From Branchiostoma lanceolatum (lineage: Eukaryota; Chordata; Leptocardii; Amphioxiformes; Branchiostomatidae), in assembly GCF_035083965.1 (NCBI RefSeq), contig NC_089736.1:2995001-3059000 (forward strand): a DNA stretch of 64,000 nt, given 5' to 3'. The notes under the pieces were generated by a model that saw only the letters and a program-made list of their open reading frames with translations, was not told the DNA's origin and did no database searches. Position 1 is the stretch's first letter, and the number at the start of each line of letters is the position of its first letter. Of the stretch, positions 12,711 through 25,424 are shown piece after piece. The position numbers were made by a program, and so were the translations under genes.

Positions 12711-15700
12711 ATGAATAGAATCTTAAATAAGAAAAATAAGAATGGCAGTCGAAACAAAGTGCATGAGCCAGACTCCACAGATGGTAGTGAATTCAGACAC
12801 CGGATGAGACCAGATGATAAAGGTAAGATATATGCTGAATAAAAACTGTACCTTTAACATTTGAGGGATATAAACCCAGGATTTAATACTAATAGTGTCA
12901 GACAATGTTTATTACCTTTGCCAAGAATTTCATGTTTTGGGTAGCATTTTTACTATGTATATGTGCATGAAAAGCATAACTCAAGAAGGCCTGGAGGGAT
13001 CGTCTTGATATTTTGTATGTCACTTTAGGTCTCCTAACAGCTACAGCAATGCTGTATAGTTACTGTTAATAGTAATCACTTAAAATACAGGAGAGAGGCT
13101 GACCAAAGTAATACAGGTTTCAAGGACTAAATGTTTCAATGGGGATGGTTACCTAGCTAACTATTTTGCAAAGATGCTATCACAGGAGCAAACAATAGCT
13201 AAAATAGAATCATGGATGGTTATCAATTATTGGTCATTCTACCACAGACTACAAAATTCCTGTTAATAGCTGTCTTCACGGTACTGTTCCTTCTAAGAAA
13301 AATTCTCAGCATCACTTATTCTTTACTGACATTACTGTTCTATCTTATTCTGTTAACAGGACAACACTTGCAGAACACTGGTCCAGGAGCAAACCAGGTG
13401 GAAAAAGGTAATAATATTATCATTATAACTAAAAATCCTTTCAACAAGCCTGTTAAGAAATGACATAATGATTGTGTTCCTTGTGAATTCAATGTTTCTT
13501 TCTAATGACTGTTTCAGGAGAAACAACATTTTAAAGACTATAGGAAGACTGGAAACTTTAACACTCATCCCAGATATCTATATCATATTGAGTTAATGTA
13601 TAATATACATTTAGTCTTTTGTTACCTTCGCCATGGTTATATTTCGGTATATAGCATTTGCATGTTTGTGTGTGTGTGTGTATGTGACCAATAGTATTTG
13701 TTATCATTATTGTTGTTAATATTATCATTATTAGAAGTAGTGATGTGGATGAACAGCATAAGTCGAGGAGGCCTGGATGGATTGTATTGATATTTGGTAT
13801 GTGCACGTGGGTATCATGATTTATTTATTTCTCAGTTACATGTCTTGTGCTTGAGAGTCCTATCATGGAATGCAGCGAATTTCTAAACTTTCCTAGGCTT
13901 ATTAGTTGATATATGTAAAATTAACTCCTGAATCACGTGATTAACATAAATGTATGATTATGTAACTAAGCCATCAGATAAGCTATCTACAGACCAAAAA
14001 TCATGACCCATCAACCCCTCATTGAGTTATACTGACTTAAAAAGTTTGAAAAAAAAATTGCCTCCTGCACTTCCAGACATGCCACTAGGGGGCCCAAACC
14101 TACAAGACTTACTCTCCCTTTCAAGAGCTGCCACTCAAAATTGACGACCATACCATTTCCAGAACACGAGATATCAAAACAGGTTAGTTCTTCTGCAGTC
14201 CGACAGGGGGCCCAAAATCTTATCATTTTGAAGTCTCATGAAGACCTACCCACAAAAAAATCAAGACAATCCATCCAGATATTCTCAAGTTATAGTGTTC
14301 ATACAGACACACGCACCTGTCCAGAAAACATAACCTTCTTGGTGAAGGAATTTATGCAAGCAAGGGTCACACAAATCCAATTTCGGTCACTGTACAGTCG
14401 CTCAACAATCACTGTCTAGTGGAAAGGTCCAGTAGGACATCATTTCATAAAATTTATAATGCAAATTTACAAATTGAGAGCAATAGACCAATCCTCACAG
14501 TCCATTCACTGAATTAGCAGTTCAGCCAATGAGAGAATGGCACTCAGTAGTAGTATATCCAATGAGAGAAAGGCTGTGTGTCTGTCAAATATTTGCATTT
14601 CTATGTATTTATTTTGCATTTCTACTGTAACATTTTGATGGAGGTGGCCAGGATTGGTCTATTTACTAACAACTAATATCCACTTTTATTGGCTGATACA
14701 TGTTATAAAGGCAAAATGAAGCAACACTTTGTGGAAAGATGTTAATTCGAGTGACGCTGACTTGTGTTTACATCTTCCAGAAATCCCAAAGGCCCCAGAC
14801 GGATTTGAAGTTGCACAGGCTACAACTGACTTCATAGAATTACAATGGAAACGGGTCACTTCTAACAAGCTGCATGGGTACCGCCTGGAACGTTCCATTG
14901 CGTTTGAAAACAAGTGGGGCAAAGCACATGACAAACCTGTATTACCAGCTAAAACCACAAGGTTCAAAGTAGGCAATATGGAACCTTATGAGGCATATGA
15001 TTTTTGTATTAAGTCTGCAGCTCTTGAAGACATGTCCGGTGAGCTATTCTTCAGTGATGGATCCAAACTGAGAAATGTTGTAGCGAAAGAGAAAGGTTGG
15101 TATCTTCATGTACTTACCTTTAGTCAGTTACTTTTGATTTGAATATCATTAAGTAACTTAAAGTGCATAAGACAACAATGACATCAAAATTAAGAATTTC
15201 CCGAAATTATAATAATATTGTTCAACAGCATATTAGACATTTGCACAAAATATACACTTTGGATGTTATTGAACATCGAACCATCAAAACATCATACCTC
15301 CAGCTTTTGATTCTTCCCACCAGGTAATTACATTAATCAGTGACTTGCCCCCTCGTGACGTCACAATGAACATGGCAGCCAGTATGGAACTTTGAATTGC
15401 GGCTCGGAAAGAAGATTCTTTTGAGAAGCAAACAAAATGAATATTTTCATGTCTTTCAATTGAAAGTAATCACATTATAATTAAGCACTGTTTGGTCATC
15501 AAACAATGGTTTTCACAAGCCGTGGTGTTAGGTTCCGAACCGGCTGCTGTGTTCATTGTAACGTCATGAGTGGTCAAGTCTCTGAATAAAGTAATTACCT
15601 GGCAAGAAGATCAGAAAAGAATCAAGAGCTGGAGGTATGGTAGTAAAAATGCTACCCAAAACATGATGGTTTGATGTTAAATAACATCAGAAGGGTGTGT

Positions 15701-18700
15701 ATTTGTTTTAAACGTTCATATTCATTGAATGATACTATTTCTAAGTGCAGATGAAGAAAATGCTGTATTTTGGTGTCATATACACTTTAAAAAGAAGAAC
15801 CATATTGGAGCTAAATGCTCAATGCCAGTCAATCCATCTTGATTTTTAAGCAGCATAACAAAATTTATATTCTAAGTAATAACTGAGATGAATTGATTGA
15901 ATTTAAGTTTCTGAACTTTTTGTACAAAAAAAGGTAATACTATCTAGTTTTAGGTATTAATCTTTTCATTGCAATTTTTTGGTCATTTTTATGATAATGT
16001 TTCTTGCTGGATACTGTCATCAGTGAATGTCTTCTATTGATTGAAATTGATCATGCTATAGTTATTATCATATTTTCAGGTCAGCCATTCCCACCAAGAG
16101 ACGTTAAGGTGAAAGACCTTAAAGAAGAGTCTGTGTCATTGACTTGGTTGGACCCTGAACCAGATGATGAGAATGATGAAAATCCAGTCACCTATGAATA
16201 TGTCATAGAGATGTGCCGCTATACTGATGGAAACATCCTGAATATATGGAAGGAATGTGGTGAAAGAACAACAGAACTTAGTTGTAAAGTAAAAGTTCAG
16301 CACAATGGAAACTACCGCTTCCGTGTGTCAGCACATAATAAGGACAGGAACATTAGCAGCCTTCCAAAGGAAATGGGTAGGAAATCAAGATTATCATTTA
16401 ATGTAATGATTCAAGGTTAAAGAACACATTGACCATACTGTTGTAATACCAATGTCACCAACACATTGTATGATTCCTAATGGATATGTACATGTACCGG
16501 TATGATGTACCGTACATTCTCATGATGAAAGCAATGCCAGTATATTTCTAAAATCACAGGATGATGTACCTGAATATTCTTATTGTATTGATGTCTGTTT
16601 TGCAGGTAACCCAGAGATACGTATTCGCATCAAACAGAGGAATACAGAAATAGGATGGCTTGAACGACTATTGAGAAACTGGAATTTCTTTGGTACAACA
16701 CCTGAAAGGCAAGAGGATGGAAGCATTGTCTTTGTCATTTCCTGTCATGACATGGGTGGTCTTCGTGAACTGTGGATGAACTACAACCTGGGGAAACTGC
16801 ACAAGTTCTTCCAAGATCTGTTTGCCCTAGAAGAAGGCCCTGCTTGTGACCTAACTAACACAGAACTTGACATCGAAATTGACCCTGAGGATTTCTATGC
16901 CTGTCGTCGACATCTCATGTTGACTAATACCACCAACAGAGGGTTTAGGATGGTGAACCTGGAGGATGCTCATTCCAGAGGTAAGTCTTTTGTTATTGTT
17001 TTGTTTAATATTATGTTGTTTTTAGCTTAAGCCCTTGTCATAAATCTTAAATGGCTGGCCCAAGATTGAACATTGGGTAATTTGTACGTGGTCAGGAACA
17101 TTAGTATGCTTAGCATGGATATCTAAGTAAAGATAATCACTAGTATTCATTCAACAAAGTCACAGTATACCAGGAAAATAGGCAAGGATATGTATGCCAC
17201 TGTTTTTAACGAATGCCAAATTCTTAACAATTTGTCTTCCAGCACACAAAAAACTGGGACTAAGTGAGGACTACCCAGTTTATTGCAAACCACTTTCACA
17301 CAGGACAAACTGCTCACAACTCGACTTTCTGGACCTAGCAATGCCCACCAACCTTGCAACAGGTACATACACTAAGTCTCATTGAAAAGTTGGGTTTTGG
17401 ATAACTAAAGACGGCAAACCACTGGTTGTCACAGTGCTTTGATTATTACGTATGCTTAAGTTCAGAACAATTATCTAATGATTTGCAAAATATATGCATG
17501 CTCTTTGTTTACAAGCGAATAATCACTGACTCAGAGGTACACCCTGTTTGACAACATATTTATCTACCAGCAACCTTTACATGTACTCATGTGTGATCTT
17601 TACATCCAAGGTATAGGAAAGACATCACCTCATGAGCAGACAGCAGAGAGATCACCTGGGACAGCAGAGAGACTACCAGGGACAGCAGAGAGGTCACCTG
17701 GGACAGCAGAGGGGTCACCTGGGACAGCAGAGGGGTCACCTGGGACAGCAGAGAGATCACCCGGGACAACAGAGAGATCACCTGGGGCAGCAGAGAGATC
17801 ACCTGGGACAGCAGAGGGCTCACCTGGGACAGCAGAGGGCTCACCTGGGACAGCAAAAGAACCGAAATTAGGTGAGTCCATATCACCAAGCATATTCATG
17901 AGAGGGTGAGTGCTAATCTTTAAAAGCAGAGTAGGGGTATACATGACTAAGTTATCTAATACAGAACTCTGTTGTCTCTGTCTAATCATTTTTTTTTTAC
18001 AATTAGTAGGAATACAACGCACTCCCTCTGCAGACAGTCTGACAGCCTTGCTGGCCCCACCTAAGCAGCCTGGCATGAATCGTCCTCTTCTGACAAGTCT
18101 GGACCTGGCCACAAACATAACTCAGGAGGACACAAGCTTCTTAGACAGGATCACTTATTCCTCCATTAGGCAGCTAGCACAGAAGAGAACAAAGATGTCA
18201 ACATTGCAGGCAGAACAGGAGATAATAAAGAACCAGTTAGAGTCTGAAAGGCATAATACACACCATCTCAAGAAGGTAGTCACCCGGCTCACACAAGAAA
18301 AGGAGAAACTTCTCCTGGACCACAAGAAGGAAATTGAAGAACTGACACGTGACAGTAATCACATGAAAGATAGCAACAATGAACTTCTTGCTGAAAATAC
18401 AAAACTGACAAGCAGACATGAGATAGCTAAGAACCAGTTAGAGTCTGAAAGGCAGAATACACAGCATCTCCAGAAGGTAGTCACCCGGCTCACACAGGAG
18501 CAGGAGACAGCACAGAAAGTTCTCCTGGAAAACAAGAAGGAAATTGAGGACTTAACAGGAGCCAATAAGGGTATGACAGACACCATAGAAGAACTAAATC
18601 TTGTTGAAAAGACAAAACTGGACAACAAACTGCTAATGATGGAACAAGAAGAAAAGTTAAAGGGTCAAAAGGTGGAGAGTCTCCACCAGGATGTCACCCA

Positions 18701-21700
18701 GCTTACACAGGATAAGGAGACAGCAGAGAAAATTCTCTTAGAACACATGGAGGAAATTAAGAATGCAACACAAGAAAATAAGGGCCTACTTGCTGAAAAG
18801 ACCAAACTGACCAACAAACTGGCAATGATGGAACAAGAAGAAAAGTGTAAGGACGTAAAGATAGAGAGTCTCCAGAAGGAAGTCACTCGGCTCTCAAAGG
18901 AGAAAGTGCAGAAGGACAAAGAACAAGAAATTGAAAAGAAAGAACTGACAGAGATGGTGGCAGGTTTGAGGGGCAAACACGAGAGAGCTCAGCGCCAGGT
19001 AGAGTTACAAGAAGGCATGGTGAGAAGTCTCCAGAGGGAAGTCAAACGGCTCACACAGGAGCAGGAGACAGCACAGAAACATCTCCTGGACAACAAGAAG
19101 AAAACTGAGTACTTAACAGCAGAAAATAAGGGTAAAGAAAGGTCCATACAAGAACTGAATGCTGAAAACACAAAACTGAGAAACAATCTGGCAATGGCAA
19201 AGGGTGAAGAACAAGAGCCACCCATACAAGCTGTTGATGAAGCAGCAGGGGAAATGGTGCTATCATCACAAGATGGGTCAGGTAAACACATTTTTGTTTA
19301 TTCATAACTTAGACCATGTGTTTATTGCTTTCATTCTGGTTGTAGGATTAAATCACTGAATAATCATTAATTTTGGATCATATTCTATATTCAGGTTTAT
19401 GTCTATCAATACAGTCATATATGTTCCCAACTCCATGTAAGATTCTGCATACAGAATATACATAATCACACATTTTGCAAACATTTCTGTTTACCATAGA
19501 ATTGCTACATACAGCTTCAGTTGATGATGAGCAGCTCAGTTCTGAAATGGTCACACACAAGGTAAGTAACTGTGATCATGACTGTATTCAGATAAGTCTT
19601 GCATCTCACAGTCAAGTGACATCTAAACATAAATAAGAATCAAGGTACATGTATTGTACAATGTACATGCATACTTGTATTAACCTTTACATACAATGTA
19701 CATGTATATCAACCTGGTTCAATATGGTTAGACAAAATGCTTATTATATAATAGACTATAATGTATTTTGCAGCCTCCAGTTTGATTTGAGAATTCCAGT
19801 TTAATTTGGAACACATTTCAGTAATGATCTTAAAGTTAAACCCAAATGGCTTGATATCACAACTGGTAGGTGAAAATGAAGTTAAAATTTTATGTAGCAG
19901 CCATTTGATGAGCCTTTGGGGATTAGCCAAATTCTGCACCATACATGTAACCTTCCAACTTGGTGTTTTCTTTTTGCACATCATCTCTCTCTTCCTGCAC
20001 AATCATAGATAAAGTCAGAATTCGGACTACACTTCATCAATGGCTGCTATATATTTCTAACTTCATTTTCACCTACCAAAATATTAAGCCATTTGGGTTC
20101 AGGTTACTGAAATGTGGGAGGTAGTCCAAAATTGAACTGGAATTCCCAAATTAAACTAGAGATTGTTTATTGCACACTCAGTTAATATTTCAATTACTGC
20201 ATTAATGCTAAGAGCCAGTTCTTCAACCTCCTTGCTTCAACAAAGGAAGTTTGATACTGATCATGGTATTTTCACTCCGCATGGTGTGACGCATGGTATA
20301 AAATGAAAGTTGCTCTTGTTAAGTATTTTGTGTGCAACCTGAATTTGATGATTTAGTGGTGATAGAATACATGTAGCTTCAAACCTTGACTTGTGTACAT
20401 GTAACATATGGATGGTTTATTCGATAATGATTAAAAGATTGACAATTATGAATGGAGCAACATAACCACAGATGCTAATGACTAAAAACTATTGTTTAGG
20501 GTGCAACAGATGCCAACGAACCTCCTGCTGTGCATGATGGGAAAAGATCTGACAGCACTCGAGACCAGGCAAGGTGAGGCCTTGTTGTAATCTTTTTTCC
20601 TTTATTGTAATTCTATCATTCTGATTCAGGCTGTAGATGCCATGTTGTTTACAAAGTCCACAACCAATGTGAAAAAGGAATGATCATTGATAAGTAATTT
20701 GATAGATGACACCTCAGGGCTACATTTAGTCTTTGATTTAGAGATGAAGTCAATTAACTGAATATTTCTCCCAACTCCTTGGAATGAAAAAAATGTCTCG
20801 GGAAGAGAGAAATTAGTTTTTAAATGTAGTAGTAAATTGTAGTAGTATCCAGTCTTAGATTATACTGCTGCGGGGTTCCCTGACGCAGGGGTAGGCAGCA
20901 GTCGGCAAGTCTTCACACACCGCCTCCAAGCGGCTCTGTCCAGCGGGTCCACGTTGCTGAGGCCGCACTCTGTAATGTGCACTCTGTAATGTAACGCACT
21001 CTTTAAAGACTGCTAAATTTAGTAGCAGTGTGACAAAGGCTATTGTTTGGCTAAAGAATCCTCCTTTGCCACACAGGACAGAACCAGTACCAGACATAAA
21101 CATGACAAGCATGGCAGAGGATCTGAGGATCAACGTCACAGAGAAACCAGACAATGTCAGTCCTGCTGATGGCAATGTACTAAGGGTTGCAAAAATTTGT
21201 CACAACACAGAAATGGTGGGGAAGTTCTTGGGGGGTCCTGTCTGGGCAGATTCTGAGGAGGAGTTCAGAAAGATATTAACAACAGCCATCACAAATGGCG
21301 ACACATTGTTGGAACAAGAGGTTCTGAAATCTCTTGGAGATCTGTACGCTGACAAAGGCAAAACGACACTTGATGTGTCACTTTTGTCCGAGGCGGTTGC
21401 CATGTACAACAAGGCCCTGACAAGATGTGATGGGTCAGAAGGGAAAGAGACTTTGCTTCATCGTATCCGGTACACAGAGAAGGTGGAGGAAGCAATAAAA
21501 CAGGTAATCGTATGTTCTGCTATATTCTGAATGCACTAAATTGATCAGGACAATTGAGATGGTACATCTGTTATACACTGAATACAGATGTGCACTGTAT
21601 TTACATAATTAAATGGTTACTTTTGTCAGTTAGGATTTTCACTTTGTTTGGCCTTTGGGGAGATGAAGGTCTTGGCCAATTGATGACATGCACCCTATCA

Positions 21701-24700
21701 GTATCACATCAATGTGTTAATGATCATGCTTAAATCAACAATCATTGAATTTATACAACATACACTTCTACATTGGCCTTCCTCGAGTCAAGTCGAGTCA
21801 TTACCTTTGGCCAATTCAATTGTGCACTAAAATTTAAATAACACAATTGCCTGCCTGTTAATCATTCCTGACTTCTTATTGGTTCTTGTAGAGGTCAACA
21901 CGTACGCAAGACGTAAGAGGACGGCAGGGCCACTTCTCTCCCTTCTCAGCTGCGCCCTTTAGCGACATCATCACTGATGGAATGAACCAACAGCACATGT
22001 ACGTACAGGAAAGGTTGACTGGTTTAAAAAGCTTCTGTATAAATTGGAGAAGAATATTAGGCATTCTGTTATTCAATTTCAGTGCCCAAGAATGGAAGAA
22101 TGCTGGAAATGCCAATTAGTGTCAACTGTTTGTTTGTAATGGCATGTTGAATGTTTTATAAAACTGTTTGAACTTAAACAAAGTAGGGAGCATTTTCTAA
22201 ATACGTACATGTACTTAGTATGTGAATTAGACATTTCATTCAAATACTTCTGTGTATAAAGTAGATTCAAAAGGATCTTATGACAAACAGGTTGGGCAGA
22301 GCTTTGTAACAAATGGAAGAGATGAATGTCCAGCACCTAGGTTACATTCAACTTGATATTTTGTCAGGGTCCCATTTCATTTGCTGCCATCATAAAAAGC
22401 GCTGTTAATGATCTATGGTGTTTTTTATTTTGTTTGTTTTAGCTCCTACCGTAGGAACATCCAGGCGGCAGACCGTGAGCTGGGAAATGGAGACCTGGAC
22501 GCAGCAGAACAGAACATAGCAGCTGCCTTGAAACTTATTCACGGTCTGTCATGCACTTTACATGTATACTCCAGCTAATCATGCTAACTTAAGGTCTTGT
22601 TTCTAAAGTTTGAAGTTGCAATTGCAGCTGAATTATGTAAATGTTTCAATGACAATTTCTATCATGGAATATTCGGTTTACGTTGATGAAGGTTAGACAT
22701 CCAGGTAGTAAGATACGCCAAAAATAGTTACTCAAGCAACTGGATAAAATTTTCAAAATTTTATCCAGTTAAGTAAATATCCCCATGGTATTAAGTTTAG
22801 TATAACTGTTAAGTTTGATGCATTATGATTTTTTTCAACCTACAGATCCAAGTAAACCGGACAAGGCTAAAGAAGCCGACTGTCTCTGCCTCTTGGGTGA
22901 CGTCTACGTCGAGCGAGGCAAGCGGACAGGAGAAGGTAGGAAATTCACACAGGCCGCAGCTCTGTATAACGCCTCCATGGCACGGACAGATGGAGACAAA
23001 CAAAACTTTGTAACAAGACTGCAAGAAACAGAAAGGCAGTTCCTTAGGAACACCTGTAAACTAGACTGTGAACGGTGTCCATCCAGCAGCACATTAGATC
23101 ACAGAAAGGAACTGCACAACATGCGCGCCCGTGTGAAATCCCAGCTTGAAACAATTCATCAGGAACACAACCCTTATCAGTATGATGAAGATGATCCTGT
23201 TGTTAGAGAAGTAGAGATCAAACGAGCAGAAGCAATCAAGAGCTTGTTGAAGAGTATCACTATTGAAAGAAAAGAGTTTGTCCAACTTCTGACAGATGAA
23301 TGTATCGCCAAGCTTGGTGCTCCTCCTTGCAAGTATGCTTTCATCGGGCTAGGGTCACAGGCAACAGAACTGGTCACGCCTTACTCCGACCTTGAGTTCG
23401 CCCTTCTGCTTGAGGAGGGGAAGGATAATGATGATACACGGAGGTACTTCCTGAATCTCACACACTACTTACACCTTAAAGTCATCAACCTTGGTGAGAC
23501 CATCCTCCCAGCAATGGCCATCCCTTCACTCAACGACTTCCTCTCGGAAGACCCAGGGAAAGACTGGTTCTTTGACTCCATCTCAACTCGCGGCTTTGCC
23601 TTTGATGGCTTCATGCATTGGGCTTCTTATACTCCTTTTGGAAGAGACAAGACCAGAACCAAGCCTTCTGTCAGTCTTATCCAGACTCCTACTGAGTTGG
23701 CCAAATATCAACATCTGGACATCGCCCTGGCGGAAGGCTATCACCTGTACGACATCCTCAGACGGGCGTCCTACTTAACAGGGGAAGAGTCTTTGGTGGA
23801 CGAGTATACGGACAGAGTAAAAAAAATCTTATATAGTTCACCTCTAGATCACGGTTCACCTCTGCGGTCACCGTTGTCAGCAATGCAAACACTGTATCAG
23901 AATATTCACCAAATAAGAAATGTTGAGCCAACAGGTCAAATTCTTGATGTCAATAAAGAAATATACCGTTTCCCCAGCGTAGCCATAGATGTGTTGAGTA
24001 TTTGCTGCGGTATTACGGTCCCCAGTGTGTGGGAAATAATAGAAGAACTGCACAGGACACAACGGATCACTCAGGAAGATGCCCACCACTTGACTGTACT
24101 GATCAGCATCGCAGCGGAGCTACGGTTAAGAACGTACATTGCCAATGGAGGACAGAAGGGCGGAATGTCTCCTCTCACTGAGATGAAACCCCAAATGTAT
24201 GAACATGATGTAGTTGACTCTTATGTTCAGTCAGTCTATTACATACCTGACTCGAAAATGCTTTTCAGGTACTATTATACTGCCATTCCATTAAAAAGGT
24301 GCATTATGGATACAGCTACGAATGCAAAGTCAACAACAAAGATATTCAAAACAGCACTCTTTGACATTTCATCTGAAACAAGGGGCAGAATAACACAACA
24401 GCTGTTCCATTTTGATGCATCCATATGTCACTGGCAAACAGCACTAGGACAGGCGGGTGGAGACGAGGAGAAACAATTCAAAATACTTTCTGAACTAGGA
24501 AATTCCTTGGAACAGCGTGGTGACTGTAAGCAAGCAATGAGCTACTATGAACAGGCACTCAGAGTCGGAAATACTATCTATGGAGACAAGAAAGTGCATC
24601 CCAACATTGTCTCATTACATGAGAGGATTGGAAAATGTTGGAGTGACCTTGGTGATCAGAGTAAAGCTATCAGTTATTACGAACAGTCACTGAAGATGAT

Positions 24701-25424
24701 GAAAGTCATCTATGGCGAAACAACAGCACATCCCAACATTGCTTCGTCATTAAACAACATTGGAGCATGTTGGAGTAACCTTGGAGATCAGACGAAAGCT
24801 ATCAGTTACTACGAACAGTCACTGAAGATGATGAAAGTCATCTATGGCCAAACAACAGCACATCCCAACATTGCTTCGTCATTAAACAACATTGGAGCAT
24901 GTTGGAGTAACCTTGGAGATCAGACGAAAGCTATCAGTTACTACGAACAGTCACTGAAGATGATGAAAGTCATCTATGGCGAAACAACAGCACATCCCAA
25001 CATTGCTGCATTAATTAACAACATTGGAACATGTTGGAGTAGGCTTGGTGATCAGAGTAAAGCTATCAGTTATTCTGAACAGTCACTGAACATAATGAAA
25101 GCTATCTATGGTAAAATAACAGCACATCCCGGCATTGCTTCATCACTTAACAACATTGGAGCATGCTGGAGTGAACTTGGCGATCAGGGGAAAGCTATGG
25201 GCTATTACAAACAGTCACTGAAGATGATGAACGCTATCTACGGTGATGACGCTGAACATTCCGACATTACAAAAGTACTGAACAACATTCAAGGTTGTGG
25301 GAGTGGAAAGCTATCTGAGGCAAAACAACAGTACATCCTGATATTTCTTCATCATTCAGATGACATTGGAAAATGTTGGAGTGAAAAAGACGAAGATGAA
25401 GATGATGAAAGCTATGTACGATGA
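12711..25424 (+). CDS. FN3-FN3-TRADD-N-coiled coil-nucleotidyltransferase-TPR protein, copy A
   Basis: Fourteen coding exons with matching phases: 12711-12822, 13360-13407, 14781-15095, 16080-16376, 16606-16980, 17243-17362, 17611-17871, 18007-19281, 19500-19561, 20500-20573, 21077-21503, 21892-21998, 22443-22543, 22846-25424; 2,050 aa. Two FN3 domains (about 54-158, 159-257). TRADD-N-like domain about 258-382 (SIVFVISCHDMGGLRELW, then NYNLGKLHKFFQ). About ten TAERSPG-type heptads (423-509). Long coiled coil 510-934. Two TPR-like segments (980-1240). GlnD/DUF294-type nucleotidyltransferase with GLGS (1359-1362) and PYSDLEF (D1373, E1375), so the metal-binding acidic pair is present. Then seven or so 44-residue KLC/nephrocystin-like TPRs from about 1731. 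TRADD-N domains mediate TRAF/death-receptor type assembly; this enzyme family transfers nucleotides to protein or small-molecule targets. An immune adaptor with a catalytic domain is inferred. The C-terminus is frayed by frameshifts. The single-gene reading rests on continuous phase, not on transcripts. Confidence 0.8.
12911..13022. repeat. Fragment of the TTACCTTTGCC-end repeat family
   Basis: It starts ATTACCTTTGCCAAGAA and contains CATAACTCAAGAAGGCCTGG and GTCTTGATATTTTG, both hallmarks of the 1 kb family whose longer copies are at 42809 and 54731. Truncated, inside intron 1 of gene A. Confidence 0.55.
13621..14350. mobile_element. Non-autonomous element, TTACCTTCGCC-end family
   Basis: One end is GTTACCTTCGCCATGGTTAT and the other is ATAACCTTCTTGGTGAAGGA, which are roughly inverted ends. 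Internal text matches the 42.8, 54.7 and 56.0 kb copies (CCACTAGGGGGCCC, GATATCAAAACAGG). It has no coding capacity. It lies in intron 2 of gene A. Confidence 0.6.
15230..15700. repeat. Fold-back element in intron 3 of gene A
   Basis: The left arm holds GATGTTATTGAACATC, CATACCTCCAGCTTTTGATTC and CCAGGTAATTAC. The right arm carries the same strings inverted (GTAATTACCTGG, GAATCAAGAGCTGGAGGTATG, GATGTTAAATAACATC). The middle has TGACGTCACAATGAACATGG with an inverted counterpart. No open frame. Probably a MITE. Confidence 0.6.
17632..17850 (+). repeat. Coding 21-bp minisatellite (TAERSPG heptads)
   Basis: About ten tandem copies of a 21-bp unit, consensus ACAGCAGAGAGATCACCTGG plus G, inside exon 7 of gene A. 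They encode T-A-E-(R/G)-S-P-G. The paralogous exon at 50832-50939 has only about three units, so the array expands and contracts without breaking frame. Confidence 0.85.
19775..20163. repeat. Fold-back element in an intron of gene A
   Basis: Inverted arms: the left includes GGAACACATTTCAGTAATG..AAACCCAAATGGCTT and TGGTAGGTGAAAATGAAGTT. The right includes AACTTCATTTTCACCTACCA and AAGCCATTTGGGTTCAGG..ACTGAAATGTG. It lies between exons 9 and 10. It carries no gene. Confidence 0.6.
22739..22769. repeat. Perfect 31-bp palindrome
   Basis: ACTGGATAAAATTTT, a single C, then the exact inverse AAAATTTTATCCAGT. It is intronic, about 75 bp before exon 14 of gene A. It could be a relic of two transposon ends; no function is implied. 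Confidence 0.8.
24714..24977 (+). repeat. Near-identical tandem TPR-coding units (2 x 132 bp)
   Basis: Two consecutive 132-bp units encode the same 44-residue TPR (..TTAHPNIASSLNNIGACW..), differing by about one base (GGCGAA versus GGCCAA). Flanking units at 24582 and 24978 are clearly more diverged, so this pair is a recent duplication or gene-conversion product. Confidence 0.85.

Noticed and set aside
14141-14419. 92-codon frame in intron 2 of gene A
   Set aside because: Lies within a repeat element whose other copies (55511-55891, 56920-57132) have different, broken frames.
17630-18118. Minus-strand open frame over the heptad repeat exon
   Set aside because: The 21-bp repeat keeps several frames open. 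The plus-strand frame has splice sites, phase and a paralogue; the antisense frame has none.
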